A stretch of DNA of 64,000 nucleotides from Promicromonospora iranensis (lineage in GTDB: Bacteria > Actinomycetota > Actinomycetes > Actinomycetales > Cellulomonadaceae): positions 310,001 through 374,000 of the forward strand of contig NZ_JAJQMN010000005.1 in NCBI RefSeq assembly GCF_028994775.1, in the 5' to 3' direction. The notes under the pieces were generated by a model. The model saw only the letters and a program-made list of their open reading frames with translations. It was not told the DNA's origin and ran no database searches. Both the position numbers and the translations under genes were made by a program. Of the stretch, positions 1-8,528 are shown in pieces (within the stretch, counting starts at the first letter, position 1; every line of letters begins with the position of its first letter).

Positions 1-1206
1 AAGTCCATCACCGCCTTCGCGGTTCTCCAGCTCGTGGACCGCGGCCTGGTGGAGCTGGACGGACCCGTCACGGACTACCTGCCGTCGTTCTCCGTGGGCG
101 GGACCGACCCTGCTGACATCACCGTGCGGACGCTGCTCGACCACACCTCCGGCCTGCCGAACCCGATGATCGTGCCCGCGACCGGTGACCTGGCCGACGA
201 CGTGGGGCACATCGCTCACCTGACGGTCGCATCGACCCCGGGCAGCTCGTACCGGTACAGCAACCTGAACTACTGGACCCTCGCGTACCTGGTCGAGGTC
301 GTCTCAGGGCAGGCGTTCGACGTCTACCTGCACGACGAGGTGTTCGCCCCGCTCGGCATGCACGACACCCGCTCGTTCTTCACTCCCGGCGGCTCGGACG
401 TCTTCGACGAGGGCCACGTGACGGCCTACGGCTCGAGCCTCCGGCTCCCCGAGATGGCCGGCGCCATGGCAGGCTCCGGGGGAGTGGTCAGCACCGCGCG
501 CGACATGACCAGCTGGCTGGCGATGCAGCAACGGGGCGGCACCACGGCGGACGGCGAACGGCTGCTCTCGGCCGATCTCGTGGAGGAGTCCCGCACCGCG
601 CAGCCGAACGCCGGGACGTACGGCCTCGGGTGGCAGCACACGTCCACCGCCGAGCCTGCGCGGGTGGGGCACGACGGTTCCCTGACCCGGTGGAGCGCAC
701 GCGTCGATCTCGTGCCGTCGAGCGGGTACGGGGTGGTGGTCCTGCTCGACAGCTACACGCCGACCTTCCAGCACCCGTTCGAGATCAGCACGGGTCTCAT
801 CGAGCTCACCGAGGGGCGGGTGGCCGACCCGGGCGCTCCGACCGCGATGATCATCGACCTGGTCCTGGCGGGGCTCACCGTGCTCGTGCTCGTGCTCGGG
901 GTTCGTGGCGTCCTGCGCAGTCGGCGGTGGGCCGACGCGCGGGCGGGCTTCCCGGTGTGGCGGTTCGTGCTGCGGCAGCTTCCGCAGGCCGTGATGCCGG
1001 TTCTGGCAGGGATCCTCTTTCTCGGTCTGACGGCGGGCCGGGACAACCCGGCCACGCCGGTGGACGCGTTCGGGCTGTGGCCGGCGGCGACGACGCTCCT
1101 GCTCGTCGCGGGGGTGATCGGCGTCGTGCTCATCACGGTGCGCACGGCGCGATGGCGGCGGACGGGGCCTGCGGGTCGCTCCGTGAAACCGCACCTTCGC
1201 GGGTGA
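1..1206 (+). CDS. Serine hydrolase, class C beta-lactamase/PBP4* family, C-terminal membrane anchor (5' truncated)
   Basis: The gene enters the window already in frame. The first codon seen is a Lys followed by SITAFAVLQLVD, which is where the SxxK active-site Lys of class C beta-lactamase-like enzymes normally sits, so the catalytic Ser lies just outside. A YSN triad (the YxN motif) and an HDG motif (equivalent to KTG/HxG) follow. After the roughly 265-residue catalytic part come three hydrophobic helices. This suggests an extracytoplasmic hydrolase anchored in the membrane. Such proteins act as D,D-peptidases, esterases or peptide hydrolases, and the substrate cannot be told from sequence. 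It ends 67 bases before the transporter gene. Confidence 0.85.
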   Translation, partial: KSITAFAVLQLVDRGLVELDGPVTDYLPSFSVGGTDPADITVRTLLDHTSGLPNPMIVPATGDLADDVGHIAHLTVASTPGSSYRYSNLNYWTLAYLVEVVSGQAFDVYLHDEVFAPLGMHDTRSFFTPGGSDVFDEGHVTAYGSSLRLPEMAGAMAGSGGVVSTARDMTSWLAMQQRGGTTADGERLLSADLVEESRTAQPNAGTYGLGWQHTSTAEPARVGHDGSLTRWSARVDLVPSSGYGVVVLLDSYTPTFQHPFEISTGLIELTEGRVADPGAPTAMIIDLVLAGLTVLVLVLGVRGVLRSRRWADARAGFPVWRFVLRQLPQAVMPVLAGILFLGLTAGRDNPATPVDAFGLWPAATTLLLVAGVIGVVLITVRTARWRRTGPAGRSVKPHLRG

Positions 1207-1273
1207 AATCCGGGGGTAAGGTGCTGGGCACTCCCGGCTCACCCGGGGGCCCCGTCACGACCAGGAGTCACCG

Positions 1274-2698
1274 TTGACCGCACCCACACCTTCCTCCGAC
1301 GTCGAGAACACACCCCCGGAGCGGTTCGTCCAGGGCGACCCGTACGCCCTGGACCCCGCGGCGGTGAAGGAGCCGCCCGTCGGCTGGCGGGCGTCGTCGA
1401 AGTTCTTCGGGCCCGGCCTGATCGTCTCCGCGTCCGTCGTCGGTGCGGGCGAGCTCATCACCGCGACCTCGCTCGGTGCCCAGGCGGGTTTCGTGCTGCT
1501 CTGGCTGGTGTTCGTCTCGACCATCGTCAAGGTGGCCGTCCAGGTGGAGATGGCGCGGTACGCCATCGTCACCGGCGAGGGCGGCATGGAGGGCTACAAC
1601 CGCGTCCCGCCGCGGATGGGGCGGATCAGCTGGGTCCTGCTGATGTGGGGCCTGATGGCGATCAGCAAGCTGATCCAGACCGGAGGCCTGATCGGCGGCA
1701 TGGCCGCGGCCCTGTCGATCCTGATGCCCCTCGGTCTCGGGCCGCTCTCGCCGGGCGCCATGGCGATCTGGGCGGTCGTCGTGACGGCCGTCGCGATCGC
1801 CACCCTGATCGCGAACCGGTACGGGCTCATCGAGAACGTCGCCACCTTCCTGACCATGGCGTTCGTCGTCGTCACGGTTCTCGTGGTGATCGCGCTGCCG
1901 TTCAGTGAGTTCGCGTACTCGGGTGCCGACCTGGGTTCCGGGCTCAGCTTCCAGCTGCCCGTCGGGGCGCTCGGGATCGCGCTGACGATGTTCGGCCTGA
2001 CCGGCGTCGCGTCCGAGGAGATCACGGCCTACACCTACTGGTGCCTCGAGAAGGGGTACGCCCGGTGGTCCGGGCCGAACGACGGCACGGAGGCGTACCG
2101 GCGGCGTGCGCGCGGCTGGATAGCTGTCATGCAGAAGGACGCGATCGTCTCCTGGGTGGTCTACACGGTCTCCACGGCGGCGTTCTACGTCCTCGGGGCC
2201 GCGGTCCTGCACCCGCAGGGGCTGGTCCCGGAGGGCAACGAGATGATCCAGACGCTGTCCGAGACCTTCTCCGGCGTCTTCGGTGAGGCGGGCCGGGTCG
2301 TCTTCCTGATCGGCGCGCTGGCGGCCCTGGGGTCGACGATCTGGGCGGCGATCCCGTCGTGGTCGCGGTCCTGGGCCAACGCCTTGTCCATCGTCGGCGT
2401 CTTCGACTGGGCCGACAGCCGGGCACGCAACCGGTGGATGCGGGTCTTCATCGTCGTCCTGCCGATCGTGTGGCTGCTGACCTTCCTCTGGATCAGCTCG
2501 CCGCTGGTGATGATCATGGTCGGCGGTATCGCGGGAGGCATCTTCCTGGCCGCCGTGGCGGTGGCCGCGCTCTACCTGCGCGGCCTCGTCGAGCCGGACC
2601 TGCGCGGAGGGGGCTTCATCCGCGTCGCGCTGATCGTCAGCGCCGTGGCGATCATGGGTCTCGGGATCTACTCCGTCGTCACCACGGTGACGGGCTGA
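1274..2698 (+). CDS. Nramp-like divalent metal transporter homologue, atypical metal-site motifs
   Basis: A 474-residue protein with about 11 hydrophobic segments and Nramp-family (Pfam Nramp) organisation, beginning with the typical FFGPGLIVSASVVGAGE segment. The start is TTG with AGGAG seven bases upstream; no ATG fits better. Canonical Nramp proteins carry DPGN in TM1 and MPH in TM6 for metal binding. Here TM1 reads GAGEL at the DPGN position, and the TM6 region reads GLTGVASEE with no Met-Pro-His. The protein is therefore a divergent Nramp relative whose substrate may not be Mn or Fe. It sits next to an iron-regulated siderophore locus, but nothing shows that it is co-regulated. Confidence 0.8.
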   Translation: MTAPTPSSDVENTPPERFVQGDPYALDPAAVKEPPVGWRASSKFFGPGLIVSASVVGAGELITATSLGAQAGFVLLWLVFVSTIVKVAVQVEMARYAIVTGEGGMEGYNRVPPRMGRISWVLLMWGLMAISKLIQTGGLIGGMAAALSILMPLGLGPLSPGAMAIWAVVVTAVAIATLIANRYGLIENVATFLTMAFVVVTVLVVIALPFSEFAYSGADLGSGLSFQLPVGALGIALTMFGLTGVASEEITAYTYWCLEKGYARWSGPNDGTEAYRRRARGWIAVMQKDAIVSWVVYTVSTAAFYVLGAAVLHPQGLVPEGNEMIQTLSETFSGVFGEAGRVVFLIGALAALGSTIWAAIPSWSRSWANALSIVGVFDWADSRARNRWMRVFIVVLPIVWLLTFLWISSPLVMIMVGGIAGGIFLAAVAVAALYLRGLVEPDLRGGGFIRVALIVSAVAIMGLGIYSVVTTVTG

Positions 2699-2702
2699 CG
2701 CG

Positions 2703-2736
2703 GCGGGCTGACCCAGCGGGCTGACCCAGCGGGCTG
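2703..2736 (+). repeat. 13-bp tandem repeat after the Nramp-like gene
   Basis: Two full copies and one partial copy of GCGGGCTGACCCA start a few bases after the stop codon. They probably arose by slippage. No function is evident. Confidence 0.7.
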
Positions 2737-2807
2737 AGGTAGTGGGCCGAGGCGGTCGGACGGGCGTCCGGAGTGACCCTTGCCACGTTTCGGGTCACAG
2801 CCATGGC

Positions 2808-2835
2808 TTGACGCGGCTTCCCGAACGATTAAGTT
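2808..2835 (+). promoter_or_regulatory. Putative promoter of the siderophore operon
   Basis: TTGACG and TAAGTT are separated by 16 bases, a reasonable -35/-10 pair for a high-GC actinobacterium. The -10 overlaps the start of the iron box, so repressor binding would block polymerase. This is a prediction from sequence only. Confidence 0.5.
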
Positions 2836-2852
2836 AGGTCAGGCAAACCTAA
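2834..2852 (+). promoter_or_regulatory. DtxR/IdeR iron box
   Basis: TTAGGTCAGGCAAACCTAA matches the 19-bp DtxR/IdeR consensus TTAGGTTAGGCTAACCTAA at 17 of 19 positions and keeps the dyad symmetry. It lies 74 bases before the decarboxylase start and overlaps the predicted -10. The siderophore locus should therefore be repressed when Fe(II) is sufficient. Confidence 0.88.
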
Positions 2853-2926
2853 GTAGCGCCCTTCGCCCTCAGGTGCGGACGGCGTACTTCGCCCTTCCCG
2901 CAACCCTCCTCAGAGGAGCCTTTCGC

Positions 2927-4534
2927 ATGCCCTCACGCCTGCCCGCAGTGACGCAGCCAGTGACCACGGCACCCTCGCCGGGTGCGAGCCACGACACGAC
3001 CGCGCTGTTGCGCGGGGCCACCGCGCGCGTCTATGCGGACACGGTCCGCGAGGTCGCCGACGACGTCGCCGCCCGCCTCGTGGCGGTCACACAGCCGTTC
3101 TCCGGCGCCAGCCGCTCCGAGCTGCGCTCCCTGGTGGACGCCGTGGACCTCGACGGCCCGCCGTCGGGCACGCGGGAGGCGCTGCGCGAGGCAGGCGACC
3201 TGTACGCGAAGCACGCCATCTGGTTCCACGAGCCGACCTACACGGCACACCTGAACTGCCCGGTCGCCCTGCCCGCCGTGGGCGCGGAGACGATGCTCGC
3301 CGCGATCAACACCTCGGTCGACACGTACGACCAGTCCACCGTCGCGACCTTCATGGAGCGCCGTCTGGTCGAGTGGACGGCGGGCCGTATCGGGTTCGCG
3401 GTCGGCGAGGAGGGCGATGTCGCCGGTGCCGACGGCATCTTCACCTCCGGTGGGACCCAGTCCAACTTCCAGGCGCTGTTCCTGGCGCGCGAGAAGGCCC
3501 GCCGCGCGGGCACCGGCCTGGAGTCCATGCGCATCCTCGCCACGGCGGTGAGCCACTTCAGCATCGCCAAGTCCGCGCTGCTGCTGGGCCTGCCGGACGG
3601 CGCCGTGGTCACCGTCGGCACCGACGCCGACGGTCGCATGAGCCCGGACGCCCTGGCCCAGGCCCTCGTCGACATCGAGCGCACCGGCGACACGGTGATC
3701 GCCGTCGTCGCGACCGCCGGGACCACCGACCGCGGCTGCATCGACCCGCTCGGCCCGATCGCCGACCTGTGCGACGCCGTCGGCACCTGGTTGCACGTCG
3801 ACGCCGCGTACGGCTGCGGGCTGCTGGTGAGCCCGCGCCGCCGGCACCTGCTGGACGGCATCGAGCGGGCCCGGAGCGTCACCGTGGACTTCCACAAGTC
3901 GTTCTTCCAGCCCGTGTCGTCCAGCGCGCTGGTCGTGCGGGAGCGGGCGGACCTCGCGCCCGTCGCCTGGCACGCCGACTACCTCAACCCCGAGGAGAAC
4001 GCCGAGCCCAACCAGGTCGACAAGTCCCTGCAGACCACGCGGCGGTTCGACGCGCTCAAGCTCTGGGTCACGCTGCGCGCGCTCGGCGCGGACGGCGTCG
4101 GCGCGATGGTGGACGCCGTCTGCGACCTGGCCGCCGCCGTGCACCAGGACCTCGCCACGGACCGCGACTTCCGGCTCGTGGGGACCACCGACCTGTCCAC
4201 GGTCCTGTTCCGCTACCAGCCCGAGGGGCTGGACGCCGCCCGCGCGGACGCCCTCGTCCCGCAGGTGCGGCGCGTGCTGTTCGACTCGGGCCGCGCCCTG
4301 GTCGCCAAGACCGTGATCGACGGCCGCCCCTGCCTCAAGCTCACGCTGCTGAACCCCGACGCCACGCTCGCCGACATCCGGGGCGTGCTCGAGCTCGTGC
4401 GCTCCGCCGCGCACGGCCTGCTCGCGGGGGAGGCCCTGCTCGACACGGACGAGCCGCCGTGCCGCGACGTGCACCCGCGGCTGGCCCGCGCCGAGCAGAG
4501 CACCGGCCCGGAGACCGACGGAGAGACCCGATGA
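2927..4534 (+). CDS. PLP-dependent amino acid decarboxylase, siderophore type (DesA-like)
   Basis: A 535-residue group II PLP decarboxylase. The cofactor Lys is in DFHKSFFQPVSSS (about residue 324), with HVDAAYGCG and TAGTTDRGC as the other family motifs. By analogy with DesA it would decarboxylate lysine or a shorter diamino acid to give the diamine backbone of a hydroxamate siderophore; cadaverine versus putrescine or diaminopropane is not decidable. The ATG was chosen because AGAGGAG lies 8 bases upstream and downstream of the iron box. The reading frame stays open further upstream, but a start there would lie ahead of or within the promoter. The stop overlaps the next start (ATGA), implying translational coupling. 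Confidence 0.88.
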   Translation: MPSRLPAVTQPVTTAPSPGASHDTTALLRGATARVYADTVREVADDVAARLVAVTQPFSGASRSELRSLVDAVDLDGPPSGTREALREAGDLYAKHAIWFHEPTYTAHLNCPVALPAVGAETMLAAINTSVDTYDQSTVATFMERRLVEWTAGRIGFAVGEEGDVAGADGIFTSGGTQSNFQALFLAREKARRAGTGLESMRILATAVSHFSIAKSALLLGLPDGAVVTVGTDADGRMSPDALAQALVDIERTGDTVIAVVATAGTTDRGCIDPLGPIADLCDAVGTWLHVDAAYGCGLLVSPRRRHLLDGIERARSVTVDFHKSFFQPVSSSALVVRERADLAPVAWHADYLNPEENAEPNQVDKSLQTTRRFDALKLWVTLRALGADGVGAMVDAVCDLAAAVHQDLATDRDFRLVGTTDLSTVLFRYQPEGLDAARADALVPQVRRVLFDSGRALVAKTVIDGRPCLKLTLLNPDATLADIRGVLELVRSAAHGLLAGEALLDTDEPPCRDVHPRLARAEQSTGPETDGETR

Positions 4535-5949
4535 GCGCCGCACCGCCCCCTGCCCATGATCTGCTCGGTATCGGGATCGGCCCGTTCGACCTCGGCCTCG
4601 CGGCGCTCGCGGAGCCCCTGGACGACGTCACCGCGGTGTTCCTCGACCAGCGCGACGGGTTCTCCTGGCACGCCGGGATGCTCATTGAGGGCACCACGCT
4701 GCAGGTCCCGTTCCTGGCCGACCTGGTGACGATGGCCGACCCGACGTCGCGCTACTCGTTCCTGGCGTGGCTCAAGGCGACCGGCCGGCTGTACCAGTTC
4801 TACATCCGTGAGTCGTTCTACCCGCTGCGCGCGGAGTACGACGAGTACTGCCGCTGGGTGGCCGGCCAGCTGCCGACGCTGCGCTGGGGGCGGCGCGTGA
4901 CGAGCGTCGTGCGGGTCGCCGACCCGGCGGCGGACGGCGCCGGTGGCGACTACGTGTTCGAGGTGACCGCTCAGACCGCCCACGGCGTAGAGAAATACTG
5001 TGCCAAGCACCTCGTGCTCGGCACCGGCACGCAGCCCCGCCTGCCCGCCCACCTCCAGGGCCTCGAGGGCGCGGGCCCCGTCGTGCACACCAGCGACTAC
5101 CTGCCGCACCGGGCGGCGCTCGCGGCCTCCGGCTCGGTGACGGTCGTCGGCAGCGGGCAGTCGGCCGCCGAGGTCTACCGTGACCTGCTGGACGGCTGTG
5201 GCACGGGTCCGGGGGAGCACCGGCTGGACTGGGTGACCCGCTCGCCGCGGTTCTTCCCGATGGAGTACACGAAGCTGACGCTCGAGATGACGTCGCCCGA
5301 GTACACCGACCACTACGTGTCCCTGCCGATCGAGCAGCGCGACGTCCTGGGGCGCGAGCAGCGCAACCTCTACAAGGGCATCAGCGGCGACCTCGTCGAC
5401 GACATCTACGACACCCTCTACCGCAAGTCCGCGCTGGGCGCGCACGTGCCGACCACGCTGCTGTCCGACACCGAGGTGTCCGCCGCCCGGTTCGACGCCG
5501 ACGGCGCGGGCGGGGCGGGCGAGTACGTCCTGACCCTGCGCCACGCCCAGCTCGGCACGACGGCGGAGCACCGCACCCGCGCCCTGGTCGCCGCCACGGG
5601 CTACGCCGCCACCGTGCCGGGCTTCCTGGCGCCGGGTCTGGTCAACCTCGACCACCGCGGCCGGTACGCCGTCACCCGCGACTACACCGTCGACGACGAC
5701 CGGCGCATCCACGTGGTGAACGGCGAGGAGCACACCCACGGCGTCACCGCGCCCGACCTCGGCTTCGGGGCCTGGCGCAACTCCGTGATCCTTGCCGGCG
5801 TCACGGGCCGCGATCCGTACCCGACGGAGCGTCGGATCGCGTTCCAGCAGTTCGGCCTGCCGACGTCGCAGGCCGGGCCCGCCCCACGGGTCGAGCCCGT
5901 CGAGACCACGGACAGCCGGCCCGACGACGAGATGGAGGCCGCTCGGTGA
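4531..5949 (+). CDS. Lysine/ornithine/diamine N6-monooxygenase (DesB/IucD-like)
   Basis: A 472-residue class B flavoprotein N-hydroxylase. The FAD-binding GIGIGPFDLGLA is at the N-terminus, the NADPH-binding VVGSGQSAAEVY is near the middle, and the family's C-terminal ATGYA motif is present. It would hydroxylate the terminal amine of the diamine made by the preceding decarboxylase, using NADPH and O2, to give the hydroxylamine that becomes the iron-binding hydroxamate. It starts inside the stop of the decarboxylase gene (ATGA) and ends inside the GTG start of the next gene (GTGA). The frame is open far upstream, but that part is antisense-like noise over the decarboxylase gene. Confidence 0.9.
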   Translation: MSAAPPPAHDLLGIGIGPFDLGLAALAEPLDDVTAVFLDQRDGFSWHAGMLIEGTTLQVPFLADLVTMADPTSRYSFLAWLKATGRLYQFYIRESFYPLRAEYDEYCRWVAGQLPTLRWGRRVTSVVRVADPAADGAGGDYVFEVTAQTAHGVEKYCAKHLVLGTGTQPRLPAHLQGLEGAGPVVHTSDYLPHRAALAASGSVTVVGSGQSAAEVYRDLLDGCGTGPGEHRLDWVTRSPRFFPMEYTKLTLEMTSPEYTDHYVSLPIEQRDVLGREQRNLYKGISGDLVDDIYDTLYRKSALGAHVPTTLLSDTEVSAARFDADGAGGAGEYVLTLRHAQLGTTAEHRTRALVAATGYAATVPGFLAPGLVNLDHRGRYAVTRDYTVDDDRRIHVVNGEEHTHGVTAPDLGFGAWRNSVILAGVTGRDPYPTERRIAFQQFGLPTSQAGPAPRVEPVETTDSRPDDEMEAAR

Positions 5950-8528
5950 GCGCCCCGACGACCGTGCACACGTTCACGACGACCACCCGTCTCGGCGAGG
6001 TCACCATCGAGCCGGTGGCCCCGGCGCGGGACGCCGACCTGGTCCAGGGCTGGCTCTCCCACCCCGCGGCCTCGTACTGGCAGATGGGTCACCTGCGCGT
6101 CGACGAGGTGCGCGAGTACCTCGCCGGCGTCCAGGCCGGCCCCCACGAGGCCGCCTGGCTCGGCCGCCTCGACGGCGAGCCCGTCTTCATGACCGAGACC
6201 TACGACCCGGCCCACGTGGTGCTGACCGACGTCCACGACGCCCTGCCCGGCGACCTCGGCATGCACCTGCTCGTCGCTCCGCCCGTCACCCCGCGGCACG
6301 GCCTGACCGACGCCGTCATGACGGCGGTCATGCGGTTCTGCCTCTCCGGCGACCGGGCCGACGGCGACTCGCCGCGCAGCTCCGGCGCGGGCCGGGGCGC
6401 CACCCGCGTCGTCGTCGAGCCCGACGTCGGCAACCGGAAGATCGCCGCCAAGAACGCCGCCGCGGGGTTCCGCGTGCTGCGCGAGGTGGACCTGGGCCGC
6501 GGCGCCCACGCCAAGCGGGCCGCTTTGAGCGTCGCCACCCGTGCCGACTTCGCGCTCTCCGCCCTCGGCGACGGCGCTCTGGCCGGCTCCGACCTGGCCG
6601 GCTCCGACCTGGCCGGCTCCGACCTGGCCGGCTCTGACGGGTCCGGCCCCGGCATGGTCGCCACGCACCTGACCGCCGACCACATGGAGCATGCCCACCG
6701 GCACCTCGTGGCCAAGGCGCTCGCGGAGCTCGCCCACGAGCGCCTGTTCCACCCGGAGCCCGACGACACGCCGGGCGCACCGTCGGACGGCTACCGCCTC
6801 GCCCTGGACGGCGTCACCTACCGGTTCACCGCCCGCCGGTACGCCCTGGAGCACTGGGTGGTCGACCCGGCGTCCGTCCGGCGCACGGCGACCGCCGGGA
6901 TGCGCGGCGACGTCGTGCTCCCCGTGGACGCGCTCGAGCTGGTCGCCGAGCTGCAGCCCCTGCTCCAGGTGCCCGACGCCCTGCTCGCGACCTACCTCGA
7001 AGAGCTGTCCTCCACCCTGGCCAGCGCCGCCGCGAAGCGCGAGCGCGAGATCGACGGGTACACGCCGTCGGTGAGCGGTCTGCTCGAGGCGATGCGCACG
7101 GCGTCCGGCACACGCGCCGTCGCCGAGAGCTTCCAGCAGGTCGAGGCGGCCATGTCCGAGGGCCACCCCGGCTTCCTCGCGAACAACGGCCGCATCGGCT
7201 TCTCCCTGAGCGACTACCGCGCCTACGCGCCCGAGCGCGGCGCGCGTCTGCGCATGCTGTGGCTCGCCGCCCGCCGGGAGCACACCCACCTCGCGCTCTC
7301 CGCCGACCAGACCGAGGCCGGCCACTACGGGGCCCCCGGTCTGCCCGGCGAGCTGTCCGACGCCGAACGGGCGGCCTTCGCCGACCGGCTCGCCGCCCGC
7401 GGCCACGACAGCGCGGACTACCTGTACCTGCCCGTGCACCCCTGGCAGTGGGAGCACCGCGTCGCGATCACCTTCGCCGCCGACGTCGCCCGCGGCGACC
7501 TCGTGCCGCTCGGTCCCGGGTCGGACGAGTACCAGCCCCAGCAGTCGATCCGCACCATGTTCAACCGCACCCGTCCCGAACGGCACTACGTCAAGGTGGC
7601 GCTCGCCATCCAGAACATGGGCTTCCTGCGCGGCCTGTCGCCCGCCTACATGCGCGCCACCCCCCAGATCAACGACTGGGTGGCCGACCTGGTGGCGAAC
7701 GACCCCACCCTGCGGGGCGCCGGGTTCAGCGTGCTGCGCGAGGTCGCCTCGATCGGCTACACGGGCGACGTCTACCACCGCACGCCCCAGCCCAACGCGC
7801 ACCGCAAGATGCTCGCCGCGCTCTGGCGCGAGTCGCCGGTACCCGGCCTCGCCGACGGCGAACGCCTCGTGACCATGGCGAGCCTGCTGCACCGCGACGC
7901 CGGCGGGCGGTCGTTCGCCACCGCCCTCGTGCGCGAGTCCGGCATCGCGCCCGAGGAGTGGCTCCGCGCCTACCTCGACGCCTACCTGTACCCGCTGGTG
8001 CACTGCCTGATGACCTACGAGCTCGCGTTCATGCCGCACGGCGAGAACCTCATCCTCGTGCTGCGCGACGGCGTGGTCCGCCGCGCCGTCATGAAGGACA
8101 TCGGCGAGGAGGTCGCGGTGCTCGGCGAGCAGCCCCTGCCCGACCGGATCGAGCGCATCCGCTCGGTCGTCGACGACGAGGAGAAGGCGCTCGCGGTCTT
8201 CACCGACGTGTTCGACGGCGTGCTGCGGCACCTGTCCGGCATCCTCGCCGAGGACGGCGTGCTGGGTGAGGAGCGCTTCTGGGCGCTCGTCGCGGAGACC
8301 ATCGACCGGCACGCCGTGGAGCATCCGGACACGGCCGCCCGCGGGGGCAGGCCCGGCATCGACCTGCGGGCCGCGCGTTTCGCCCACTCGTGCCTCAACC
8401 GCCTCCAGCTGCGCAACACCCTGCAGATGGTCGACCTGACCAACCAGTCGGAGTCGCTGATCTACGCCGGCACCCTCGCCAACCCGGCCGGCCGAAGAAC
8501 TCACGGACGATCAAGGGATGATGAGTAA
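5946..8528 (+). CDS. Fused GNAT acyltransferase and IucA/IucC-family NIS siderophore synthetase (DesC-DesD fusion)
   Basis: An 860-residue two-domain protein. Residues about 15-190 are an IucB/DesC-like acyltransferase (LSHPAASYWQMG, PGDLGMH, EPDVGNRKIAAKNAAAGF). Residues 212-231 are a linker of four AGSDL-type repeats. From about 240 to the end is an IucA/IucC synthetase (VHPWQWEH, QSIRTMFNRTRPERHYVKVA, and a C-terminal HGENL/MKDIGEE region). The first domain would acylate the N-hydroxydiamine. The second would activate carboxylates with ATP and join or cyclise the units. The two steps are separate proteins (DesC, DesD) in the classical desferrioxamine pathway. GTG start with GGAGG seven bases upstream. 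Confidence 0.9.
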   Translation: MSAPTTVHTFTTTTRLGEVTIEPVAPARDADLVQGWLSHPAASYWQMGHLRVDEVREYLAGVQAGPHEAAWLGRLDGEPVFMTETYDPAHVVLTDVHDALPGDLGMHLLVAPPVTPRHGLTDAVMTAVMRFCLSGDRADGDSPRSSGAGRGATRVVVEPDVGNRKIAAKNAAAGFRVLREVDLGRGAHAKRAALSVATRADFALSALGDGALAGSDLAGSDLAGSDLAGSDGSGPGMVATHLTADHMEHAHRHLVAKALAELAHERLFHPEPDDTPGAPSDGYRLALDGVTYRFTARRYALEHWVVDPASVRRTATAGMRGDVVLPVDALELVAELQPLLQVPDALLATYLEELSSTLASAAAKREREIDGYTPSVSGLLEAMRTASGTRAVAESFQQVEAAMSEGHPGFLANNGRIGFSLSDYRAYAPERGARLRMLWLAARREHTHLALSADQTEAGHYGAPGLPGELSDAERAAFADRLAARGHDSADYLYLPVHPWQWEHRVAITFAADVARGDLVPLGPGSDEYQPQQSIRTMFNRTRPERHYVKVALAIQNMGFLRGLSPAYMRATPQINDWVADLVANDPTLRGAGFSVLREVASIGYTGDVYHRTPQPNAHRKMLAALWRESPVPGLADGERLVTMASLLHRDAGGRSFATALVRESGIAPEEWLRAYLDAYLYPLVHCLMTYELAFMPHGENLILVLRDGVVRRAVMKDIGEEVAVLGEQPLPDRIERIRSVVDDEEKALAVFTDVFDGVLRHLSGILAEDGVLGEERFWALVAETIDRHAVEHPDTAARGGRPGIDLRAARFAHSCLNRLQLRNTLQMVDLTNQSESLIYAGTLANPAGRRTHGRSRDDE
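6579..6638 (+). repeat. Four 15-bp tandem repeats encoding the interdomain linker
   Basis: CTGGCCGGCTCCGAC is repeated four times, the last copy with one base change (CTC to CTCT within GGCTCTGAC). It encodes LAGSD units exactly between the acyltransferase and synthetase domains. Such in-frame repeats can vary in copy number without breaking the frame. Confidence 0.9.

Noticed and set aside
5682-8504. 940-codon minus-strand frame over the siderophore synthetase
   Set aside because: It is antisense to a gene with clear domain motifs; its composition (Gly/Val/Arg/His-rich) is typical of a shadow frame.
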